Part shown: positions 1 to 7,503 of the stretch, piece after piece
Numbering within the stretch: the first letter of the stretch is position 1
Layout: every line of letters starts with the position of its first letter
Origin: Bacteroidetes bacterium UBA7368
GTDB taxonomy: Bacteria > Bacteroidota > Rhodothermia > Rhodothermales > UBA10348
Direction of reading: 5' to 3'
NCBI GenBank assembly: GCA_002469915.1
Contig: DKOG01000193.1
Coordinates: 361 to 13,562 of the forward strand
Length of the DNA stretch: 13,202 nucleotides
Translations under genes and position numbers: made by a program
Notes under the pieces: model-generated
Seen by the model: the letters and a program-made list of their open reading frames with translations, nothing else
What the model was told of the DNA's origin: nothing
Database searches by the model: none

Positions 1-5
1 CCGCC

Positions 6-38
6 ATTGAACTTTTATTCCTAGGGTAAAAGTTCAAT
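6..38. repeat. Perfect 12-bp inverted repeat upstream of the TonB receptor gene
   Basis: The left arm ATTGAACTTTTA (6-17) and right arm TAAAAGTTCAAT (27-38) are exact reverse complements around a 9-nt spacer. No T-tract follows on either strand, so it is a poor intrinsic terminator. It could be an operator for the downstream operon or the remains of a terminator for a gene upstream of the window. The repeat is seen directly; its role is not known. Confidence 0.6.
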
Positions 39-80
39 CAGGCCAGAATACTTCACTTCTCAAGACCGATTAATGTCTCT

Positions 81-102
81 ATTCTGAGTTCTTTCTCAGA
101 AT
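81..102. repeat. Perfect 8-bp inverted repeat in the receptor leader
   Basis: ATTCTGAG (81-88) and CTCAGAAT (95-102) pair exactly around a 6-nt TTCTTT loop, ending 29 nt before the receptor ATG. It may be a 5'-UTR hairpin or a regulator site. A weak sigma70-like pair, TTCTCA (57-62) and TATTCT (80-85) with a 17-nt spacer, would place this repeat over the -10 and start site. That promoter is speculative, since each box matches only 4 of 6 consensus positions and this phylum uses different promoter motifs. Confidence 0.5.
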
Positions 103-131
103 CACAACCATCGAAGAAAGGCCTTTACTCG

Positions 132-2927
132 ATGAGAATATCTAGCGTTTCTCTTTGCCTGGCTCTGCTGGGCCTCCTTCTGATCTCTACCTCTAAGCCT
201 ACATTTGCCGGCGACTCCAGTCCGAATAGGGACATTTATGGAAAGATCGCTGGTAAAGTTGTGGATGCCGCGACCGGGCAGCCTTTACCTGGGGTGAATG
301 TATTCCTCGATGGCAGGACCCAAGGGTCAGCCACGGATGAAAACGGGGATTATATTATACTCCGCATCCGCCCGGGAACGTATACCGTTAAAGCCACCTT
401 TATCGGCTTCGCCAGTCAGTCTATGGAAGGTGTGAAGGTGCAAGTGGATCAAACCACGCGTGTCAATTTCACCCTGGCAGAAGAGGTGTTTGAAGGGGAG
501 GAAATCGTGGTAACGGCTGAGAGAGGAATCGTCCAAATGGACCGGACGACCACCACTGCTGTAGTCGATTCAGAGCAGTTGCAGGCGCTACCCGTTACCA
601 CTATTGGTGACGCGATCAACTTGCAGGCTGGCGTTGTTGATGGTCGATTCCGAGGAGGTCGATCCGGAGAGGTCGCCTATCTCGTAAATGGCGTCCCCAT
701 TAATAATGCGTTCAATAACCAAGCTGCTTTCGAAGTTGAGCAGAATATGGTTTCTAGCCTCCAGGTTATCAGTGGTGTGTTCAACGCTGAATACGGCCAA
801 GCACAGTCCGGGATCGTGAATATTGTTACAAAGGACGTCCCTAGAGAGTGGTCCGCAAGTGTATTGACTTACGCGGGTTCTATTGTGTCCGACAGAGAAT
901 TGGAGTACGTAAATCGATTGACGGGTCCAGGTCTCCAACTAAGCGCAAATGACTTCGCTTCGGAAATGGTCGGATACTCAGATGCTGCAGACTTCCGGAA
1001 TTCCACGGACGTTCAGCTGTCAATTGGTGGCCCGCTCTTGAAAGAGCGTCTCGGGTTTCAGATGACAGGCCGACTTTTTCAAGATAACGGCCATCTTATG
1101 GGACGAGATTTATTCGCTCCCAGTGACTCGTCAACCGGATTGAATTCGAGCTCGAATACTGACTTTTGGAATGTACAGTCAACCGGTTCCGGTGAATTCG
1201 TTCATATGAATACGAATGAACGTTATAGTCTGAACACGACAGTTACGGCTGCGCTGTCAAGCACCGCGAAATTAGAGTACAATCTGTTTTTGCAGGATGG
1301 AAAGTTTGAAAATTATAGTCATGGTGGGAAATACGTGCCTAATGGTCGTAATGCCGGATATTTCGGAAGCCAGACACACATCTTGAGTTTTAGATATACC
1401 GTAGGTCAGCGTTCTTTCGGTAATGTTTCTTACAGCTACTTGCGTGATAAGTACGACAGCTATCTGTTTGACTGCGATGAGATTGACGACATTGGAAATC
1501 TTGATTGTGGTGACAATGTCTACCAGTGGCCCCAGAAGAGTAGTTTGAATGGCCAGAATGCTTTTGCAGTAGCTGGTAATGATCTGTATACAGTTGACGA
1601 GCTGACGGAGACCCATACTATTCTGGCCGATTTTTCTAGCCAGATTAATAATGTTCATCTCGTTAAAGCGGGTGTAATGACCCGTCTGCACAGTCTGAAC
1701 AATCGGGGTTATGGCATAGAGCGTTCGGCACGTACGAATAATCAACCGCGTATATCGCCTGACGTCTTTTCAGATAATACGCTGAGCGCTAGTCCAACTG
1801 AGTTCTCTGCCTATGTGCAGGATAAGATGGAATTCACTGGCTTGATTGTGAATGCAGGTCTTCGTTTCGATCTCTTCGATCCAGACTATCTGATTCCCAA
1901 TGATTGGGCGCAGGCAGAAGCGGTAGAGGTGATTGATCCCGATAATAAAACGGAATTGATCTCAAATAGGAAGGATGCTCCGGTAAAAGCTCAGTTTAGC
2001 CCTCGTTTAGGGGTTGCATTCCCGATTTCATCAACGGGTGTGATGCGTTTTTCTGCTGGGATGTTTTTTCAGATTCCGGCTTTGAACTTGTTATATACCA
2101 ATCCGGAGTATGAGGTCAACCCGGCCTCTAGTTCCAATCAGTTTGGTAATCCCTCCATTGACCCAGAGCGCACCCTTTCATTCGAAGTGGGTTTGCAGCA
2201 GGGTCTGACCGAAGAAATTGCTCTGGAACTGACCATTTTTTCCAAGGATGTCAGGAATTTGACTGGGCAGGAAGTGCTGCGGACCCCAACGGGAGATTTT
2301 GCCATTCGTTGGATTAACCGAGACTACGGTACAATCCGAGGAATGACCTTCTCGTTGTTTGACAGACCTGGTGGGATGCTTTCTTGGACGCTTGATTACA
2401 CGCTCCAATTTGCTGAGGGTACGTCCTCCGATCCGGGTCAGGCCTTCGGTCGACAACAATCGGGACTAGAAGAAATTCTATCACTGGTTCGCTTGAATTG
2501 GGATAGACGTCATGTGGTGAACAACACCGTTACGATCGAGCCGTTTAAGAACTTCAATTTTACATTGGTGAACTACTTACGCTCGGGAGAGCCGTATACG
2601 ACGACTCGAAGCTTCGTTCGGTCTACGTTGGAAAATAATGCTAATCGTCCCATTCAGTTCTGGTCCGATCTGAGAGCGTATTACAAACCGTCCTTCATCG
2701 ATCGTGATTTCCAGATTTTCCTCCAGATTCAGAATCTGTTTGACAACGAAGTCAAATATGCTGTTTACTCGTCTACAGGACGGGTCGACGAGGATTTGCA
2801 GAAGGAGCTGTTTAGGAATACGGGTGCTCAGGTTGGGGGCCTTAATTCTCTGGATGAGTTCTATGCTCGCCCAGAATGGGTTTCGGCACCTCGTAAGATA
2901 AGTCTGGGTCTAAACCTCAAATTCTAA
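132..2927 (+). CDS. TonB-dependent outer membrane receptor with carboxypeptidase-regulatory-like domain
   Basis: Outer membrane gated importer of 931 residues, expected to take up a large or scarce ligand using TonB/ExbBD energy; the ligand cannot be told from sequence. Residues 1-26 are a signal peptide ending in TFA, likely cut before GDSS. Residues about 38-117 form a CarboxypepD_reg-like beta-sandwich (GKVVDAATGQPLPGVNVF, then DENGDYIILRIRPGTYTV), a typical N-terminal extension in Bacteroidota-group receptors. The plug follows at about 125-235, with VVTAERG as its start, the segment AYLVNGVPINNAF, and VFNAEYGQAQSGIVNIVTK near its end. The remainder is a beta-barrel ending in LGLNLKF with the C-terminal Phe typical of BAM substrates. 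A purine-rich AAAGG (117-121) lies about 10 nt before the ATG. It is the first gene of an envelope operon; the next gene starts 8 bp downstream. The family call is firm and the substrate is unknown. Confidence 0.94.
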   Translation: MRISSVSLCLALLGLLLISTSKPTFAGDSSPNRDIYGKIAGKVVDAATGQPLPGVNVFLDGRTQGSATDENGDYIILRIRPGTYTVKATFIGFASQSMEGVKVQVDQTTRVNFTLAEEVFEGEEIVVTAERGIVQMDRTTTTAVVDSEQLQALPVTTIGDAINLQAGVVDGRFRGGRSGEVAYLVNGVPINNAFNNQAAFEVEQNMVSSLQVISGVFNAEYGQAQSGIVNIVTKDVPREWSASVLTYAGSIVSDRELEYVNRLTGPGLQLSANDFASEMVGYSDAADFRNSTDVQLSIGGPLLKERLGFQMTGRLFQDNGHLMGRDLFAPSDSSTGLNSSSNTDFWNVQSTGSGEFVHMNTNERYSLNTTVTAALSSTAKLEYNLFLQDGKFENYSHGGKYVPNGRNAGYFGSQTHILSFRYTVGQRSFGNVSYSYLRDKYDSYLFDCDEIDDIGNLDCGDNVYQWPQKSSLNGQNAFAVAGNDLYTVDELTETHTILADFSSQINNVHLVKAGVMTRLHSLNNRGYGIERSARTNNQPRISPDVFSDNTLSASPTEFSAYVQDKMEFTGLIVNAGLRFDLFDPDYLIPNDWAQAEAVEVIDPDNKTELISNRKDAPVKAQFSPRLGVAFPISSTGVMRFSAGMFFQIPALNLLYTNPEYEVNPASSSNQFGNPSIDPERTLSFEVGLQQGLTEEIALELTIFSKDVRNLTGQEVLRTPTGDFAIRWINRDYGTIRGMTFSLFDRPGGMLSWTLDYTLQFAEGTSSDPGQAFGRQQSGLEEILSLVRLNWDRRHVVNNTVTIEPFKNFNFTLVNYLRSGEPYTTTRSFVRSTLENNANRPIQFWSDLRAYYKPSFIDRDFQIFLQIQNLFDNEVKYAVYSSTGRVDEDLQKELFRNTGAQVGGLNSLDEFYARPEWVSAPRKISLGLNLKF

Positions 2928-2935
2928 CCGCTTTT

Positions 2936-5900
2936 ATGGCAAATCGAAAACCAATTGTTTCGTTGTGCGGATCCGAAAGCGGAATGAGTGCGCAACCTCA
3001 AAAAAAGATGTTGAGAAAAGGAATGAAGCAAGTCTTAGTGCTTCTGGTGGTCTTAACCTGCGGATTGTGGGTAACCGATGCCAATAGTCAAAACATCCCA
3101 AGGGAATACCGTGGGGATGAAGATCTGATTGCCAGGGGTATTCTGGATGGAAACCTGATTGAAACCAACTTCAGGAATCACGGGGAGTTGGCTCGCTGGA
3201 ATGATCTCCCGTGGGGAATTTGGCCGCGTGGAATTGGTGGCCGCCATATTGATGGTATTGGTATCAATATTGCCGGTAGAGTTCCTGGAGAAAGGCAAAA
3301 ATGGCCTTTTTACGGTGGTAAATCCGATACGCTGGTGAATCCCGTCGTTCTTACGTACCGAGAGGCTGGAAAAAGATTAAGCCCGGATGGTTCTCTTTGG
3401 GGCTGGCTTCCGCTGAATGGATTTCATAACGAGACTCGTTTTAACCGTCTAGGTGAACTCGAACCCACTCCGGCCTTGAGTGATGACCGAACTTCATGGC
3501 CATCGTTTTGGCCTGACCGACTGGATAACCCGGACGATCCCGGCTGGTCAAACGAATGGAATGGCTTTTTTGGGCGCGGTGTGTTCAATGCTGATCTTGA
3601 AGGTTTCTATGTAATCGATGATTATTCTGACCTTGAATATTCAGTAGATCCCGAAACCCAACAGCCCCTTAGTCAGTGGGGTGTTTTTTATCCCTCACCA
3701 TCAGATTCAACGATCGGTGGACTGGCGTTGCAGACTAAGGTCCGCATTTTTCAGTGGGCTAATATCTTGGCCGAAGACACTGCATTTATTCTGTATCGCA
3801 TCACCAATACCGGTGAAAAGGACTATCGGTATAACTCCAGTGGTGACGAAGGAGTTTTCTTTGGCCAGATCATGGATTATGGTCTAGGAAATGAGGAGGG
3901 CGACGAGAATGCAGCTTTTGACGCGTTGCAGGATGTAACCTACGGCTGGGACCAAGATGGAATTGGTCAGCATCCCGACGGAACGCTGTATGATCTAGGA
4001 TATACAGGTTTTGCGTTTTTGGAAAGTCCTTCCCGAGCCGAAGATGGTTTGGATAATGATCAGGATGGAATCATTGACGAGCAGCGTTTTGGTGGTGCAG
4101 GTCGATTGCTTGAAAGTCAGCTTTCGATCGAGAGTTACTTCAACGCCAATTATGATGTGATAGCTTTTGAAGCATTTCACGGGCCCCTCAGTGAGACGGC
4201 TGCCTATAAAGCTGGGCGCTGGTTTACGGGTGACGAGAATTTAGACTGGGTTGCCTATGATGATGCCAATCAAAACGGGGCCTATGATTCAGGTGAGTTT
4301 ATTAATAATGATGTTGGTAGAGATGGAAAAGGCCCTTTCGATCTGAATTATCCTGGTCCGGATGATGGTGAAGCAGATGGTATGCCTACTCCTGGAGAAC
4401 CAAACTTTGACGAGCTGGATATTGGGGAATCAGATCAAATTGGTTTGACCGGATTTGACTTGAATTCAAGGCCATTTTACGAGAGTGGGGACAACCTCAG
4501 GGACGACACATGGATGTTTGACCGCATTCTCAACTACGCTCAGTTCCCACTAGGTACACCTTCGGACGCGTTTGAAGCCGATATCGAGCCGTTCTTGTTG
4601 TTTGTCAGTGGACCTGTAAATCTATCTGTCGGTGCGACGGACTTCTTCTCGACCGCTTGGATCTTTGGGGAAGATGAAAATGACTTCTTCAAAAACCGTA
4701 AGACGGTTCAGAGTATCTATGATGCGGATTACAATTTCGCTCAAGCACCTTTCATGCCTACGCTAGCTGCCATTCCCGGAGATGAGCGAGTTGTATTGAC
4801 ATGGGACACGGTAGCTGTTTCGAGTTTTGACCGGTTCAGCCAGACGTTCGATTTCGAAGGGTTCAAATTGTACAAAGGCTCCGATGCGTTGCTTTCAGAT
4901 GCCCGTACGATTACCAACATCGATGGAACGCCGACCTTCTTTGAGCCTTTGGCGCGGTGGGATCTAGATAACGGCCTCGCCGGACCGGTTACGGTCCTTG
5001 AGGGAGAGGGTGTGTATGATCTCGGTTCTGACACAGGTCTATCTTACTTCTACGTTGACGAAAACGTCAATAATGGAGTGAAGTATTACTACGCATTAGT
5101 TGCGTACGATCATGGTATTCCTGATCCCGTTTCAGGCGATCCTACGGTAGATCCACAGGAAAACATTTTCAATATTTCCATTGATCTTGCAGGAAACGTG
5201 CTTGGCGTTTCAAGTAATGCGGCAATTGTTATTCCTCGCTCGCGCCCGGCTGGGTACATTAGCGGAGACGTAAACGAAGACCTGAGCGAAGTGACGAGTG
5301 GTCTGGGATCGGGCTCTATTTTCGTATCGGTTGAAAGCGATGCCGATGTCATTCCAGACAATCCGTACAGAGTTCGCTTTTATAGCGGTGAAGATGAGTA
5401 CGCTGCAACTGATATAGAGGTGACTACCGAGTACGACATCTTTAATGCTGGTACAAATGAGGTTATGATTAAACGGACTCCTCTTGTTCCGACCACTCCC
5501 ATGGTGGATGGATTCGTAGTCGAGTTTGATAACTATAGGTCTATTCCGGGTACCATAGAGTACAACCCGATTCAGACAGGCTGGGTAAGTAATGCCGGCT
5601 CTGCAAACGAATTGGTGGATCTTGATCCGACGGTTTTGGATGGATTTGATACAAACTGGTTTGCAGTTGTTCAGCGCGATTCCTCAGGTGCCTTTTTCCA
5701 TTCACAGGATGACTTTGAACTCCGGTTCGTGGACCCCAATGATTCCACGTATACCCCGCCCCGATTTGGGTTTACCTTCTTGCGAAGTCCCATTCCCGTT
5801 TATGCATATAATTTGGGCACGGGAGAAGAGGTTGAGCTGTTTGTGCAGGATCTCGACGGCGACCGAGTCTTTGGGCCTGGTGACGAGCTGATCATTTCGG

Positions 5901-6400
5901 AAAAGTTTGGCTTTCAGCACAAGTTCAGACATCGCGTGATTTTTAATGTGCCTGAAGGTGAAACATCGGTAGCTCCTAGCTCTGGTGATGTTGTTCGTAT
6001 CACCACCTTGAAGGAGTTTCAGACCGGTGATTATTTCCAATTCACGTTGAAAAGTGCGTACGTCGATGCTGACTTGGCGGAGTCGGAATTGGATGATATC
6101 GCGGTCGTACCTAACCCGTATGTAGGTGGGTCTTTGCTCGAAAGTCGATCCCAGATTTCTGGTCGAGGAGAGCGGCGCATTGAGTTCATCAACTTGCCTC
6201 AAGTATGTACTATTTCCATCTTTAATCTTCGGGGTGAACTCGTTAATACCATCGAGCACAATAGCGTGGGTTCAGACGGATCAGAAAGTTGGGATTTGAG
6301 AACATCTGGAAAGCAGGACATCGCTTACGGTGTTTACATCTATCACATTAAAGCTCCGGGCGTCGGAGAGCACGTCGGCAAATTTGCCGTCGTCAAGTGA
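2936..6400 (+). CDS. Large secreted protein with central fibronectin-like and C-terminal FlgD/T9SS-like domains
   Basis: A 1154-residue exported protein of unknown function. The first 29 residues are probably not translated: a clean signal peptide begins at Met25 or Met30 (3008 or 3023; MKQVLVLLVVLTCG, with cleavage near DANSQ), and no ribosome site is visible before 2936. Cys42 is preceded by Leu-Thr rather than a proper lipobox, so a lipoprotein is unlikely. Residues about 55-600 are rich in Trp, Asp and Gly, with acidic loops such as DGLDNDQDGIIDE (370-382) and DDANQNGAYDSGEF (442-455) that resemble calcium-binding repeats. Residues about 605-725 look like a fibronectin type III domain (TLAAIPGDERVVLTWD to KYYYALVAYDHG). 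The C-terminus from about 1053 (DDIAVVPNPY, then SIFNLRGELVNTI, ending GVYIYHIKA and GKFAVVK) matches the FlgD-like or type IX secretion-type terminal fold. Its place between the receptor and the PorV-like gene suggests a surface partner of either; that is inference. Confidence 0.85.
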   Translation: MANRKPIVSLCGSESGMSAQPQKKMLRKGMKQVLVLLVVLTCGLWVTDANSQNIPREYRGDEDLIARGILDGNLIETNFRNHGELARWNDLPWGIWPRGIGGRHIDGIGINIAGRVPGERQKWPFYGGKSDTLVNPVVLTYREAGKRLSPDGSLWGWLPLNGFHNETRFNRLGELEPTPALSDDRTSWPSFWPDRLDNPDDPGWSNEWNGFFGRGVFNADLEGFYVIDDYSDLEYSVDPETQQPLSQWGVFYPSPSDSTIGGLALQTKVRIFQWANILAEDTAFILYRITNTGEKDYRYNSSGDEGVFFGQIMDYGLGNEEGDENAAFDALQDVTYGWDQDGIGQHPDGTLYDLGYTGFAFLESPSRAEDGLDNDQDGIIDEQRFGGAGRLLESQLSIESYFNANYDVIAFEAFHGPLSETAAYKAGRWFTGDENLDWVAYDDANQNGAYDSGEFINNDVGRDGKGPFDLNYPGPDDGEADGMPTPGEPNFDELDIGESDQIGLTGFDLNSRPFYESGDNLRDDTWMFDRILNYAQFPLGTPSDAFEADIEPFLLFVSGPVNLSVGATDFFSTAWIFGEDENDFFKNRKTVQSIYDADYNFAQAPFMPTLAAIPGDERVVLTWDTVAVSSFDRFSQTFDFEGFKLYKGSDALLSDARTITNIDGTPTFFEPLARWDLDNGLAGPVTVLEGEGVYDLGSDTGLSYFYVDENVNNGVKYYYALVAYDHGIPDPVSGDPTVDPQENIFNISIDLAGNVLGVSSNAAIVIPRSRPAGYISGDVNEDLSEVTSGLGSGSIFVSVESDADVIPDNPYRVRFYSGEDEYAATDIEVTTEYDIFNAGTNEVMIKRTPLVPTTPMVDGFVVEFDNYRSIPGTIEYNPIQTGWVSNAGSANELVDLDPTVLDGFDTNWFAVVQRDSSGAFFHSQDDFELRFVDPNDSTYTPPRFGFTFLRSPIPVYAYNLGTGEEVELFVQDLDGDRVFGPGDELIISEKFGFQHKFRHRVIFNVPEGETSVAPSSGDVVRITTLKEFQTGDYFQFTLKSAYVDADLAESELDDIAVVPNPYVGGSLLESRSQISGRGERRIEFINLPQVCTISIFNLRGELVNTIEHNSVGSDGSESWDLRTSGKQDIAYGVYIYHIKAPGVGEHVGKFAVVK

Positions 6401-6414
6401 TGGAGGCCACCCTT

Positions 6415-7479
6415 ATGAAACGTTGTAATTCATTGAATCACATGAGAAAGTCACTCACCCTTTTGCTGTTAGCCCTTTTGCTTGGCACGAGCAATCCAGG
6501 TGCTGCACAAAGCCGAGTCGGCACAACAGCAGCGACGTTCCTGACATTAGGAGCTGGTGCAAGAGGTACTTCACTGGGCCATGCTTATACGGCAATTGCC
6601 ACAGGTCCCGATGCGCTGTTCTGGAATCCGGGAGGTGCTGCCCGATCCTACAATGATCGTATGAGAGGGGGCGTGCTGTTTTCGAGTAATAAGTGGTTAG
6701 CGGGCATTGACTACAATGCCTTTGCGGTAACGATACCGGTAACCTCAACAGGCGTTTTTGGGTTGAGTCTGGCTACGGTAGACTATGGGAGAATGGATGT
6801 GCGCTCAGTAGCTCGACCTGAAGGTACGGGAGAGACCTTTGGGGCTTCAGACCTCAGCCTAGCTCTGACGTATGCGATGCCATTGACTCCTTCGTTCTTC
6901 TTCGGAGGGTCAACTAAATATGTGTACCAGTCCATTCGGGATATGTCTGCAAAGACAGTTGCCTTTGATTTTGGATTTGTACTGGTAACAGATTATCTGA
7001 ATGGAGCCCAAATCGCAGCCTCCATCATGAACTTCGGTGGAAAGATGCAGATGCAAGGCATCAATTCTGAATTAAATGTCGATCTCGATGAGAAAAACAC
7101 CGGTAGCACGGAAAGTATTCCCGCGCGCATCCGGATGGATCAGTGGGACCTACCGATTTCGTTTAAGCTGGGAGTGGGTATCCCGGTCATTTCTACATCC
7201 AATGTGGAATTGATGATGCTGGCTGATGCCAATCAGACAAATGACAACAATTTGAATTCGGATTTGGGAGCTCAGTTGAAGTACTTCACGCGCAACTTGG
7301 CATTTAACACACGTGTTGGATACAAGGATGCGAATCTAGATAATGTAGATACTCATTGGTCCTATGGAGCCGGTCTAGAAGTAGAACTAGCAGGAGCTCG
7401 GTTTGGCTTTGATTTCGCCTACATTCCTTTCGATTTACTAGACGACACCAGAACATTTGACCTTCGAATCTATTTCTAA
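6415..7479 (+). CDS. PorV/PorQ-family outer membrane beta-barrel protein
   Basis: A 354-residue outer membrane protein of the PorV/PorQ (UPF0164-like) family. In type IX secretion PorV shuttles cargo from the translocon to the attachment complex, but many family members occur outside that system and their roles are unknown. The family signature is the N-terminal stretch VGTTAATFLTLGAGARGTSL followed by AYTAIATGPDALFWNPGG (about residues 36-74), after a signal peptide with core LTLLLLALLLG and cleavage near AAQS. The protein ends DLRIYF, with a terminal Phe as in BAM-inserted barrels. I chose the ATG at 6415 because GGAGG (6402-6406) lies 8 nt upstream; in-frame GTG 6397 and ATG 6400 overlap the preceding stop codon and lack such a site. 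The close coupling suggests co-translation with the large secreted protein. The family is clear; its function here is inferred. Confidence 0.88.
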   Translation: MKRCNSLNHMRKSLTLLLLALLLGTSNPGAAQSRVGTTAATFLTLGAGARGTSLGHAYTAIATGPDALFWNPGGAARSYNDRMRGGVLFSSNKWLAGIDYNAFAVTIPVTSTGVFGLSLATVDYGRMDVRSVARPEGTGETFGASDLSLALTYAMPLTPSFFFGGSTKYVYQSIRDMSAKTVAFDFGFVLVTDYLNGAQIAASIMNFGGKMQMQGINSELNVDLDEKNTGSTESIPARIRMDQWDLPISFKLGVGIPVISTSNVELMMLADANQTNDNNLNSDLGAQLKYFTRNLAFNTRVGYKDANLDNVDTHWSYGAGLEVELAGARFGFDFAYIPFDLLDDTRTFDLRIYF

Positions 7480-7503
7480 GCTTGAATTTCTGGCACAACA
7501 GTG

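Noticed and set aside
3291..3311. AAAGGC/GCCTTT hairpin followed by T residues, terminator-like
   Set aside because: Only a 6-bp stem with weak AAA/TTT pairs, deep within the coding region of the large secreted protein; probably chance.
5702..6259. 185-codon open frame on the minus strand
   Set aside because: It is antisense to the C-terminal domain of the large secreted protein, whose own reading frame is clearly coding; no recognisable features.
6094..6400. Canonical type A T9SS sorting domain at the end of the large protein
   Set aside because: The fold type (VVPNPY, GVYIYHIKA, GKFAVVK) fits the wider FlgD/T9SS C-terminal group, but sequence alone does not show that a type IX system exports it, so I did not call it a T9SS cargo.
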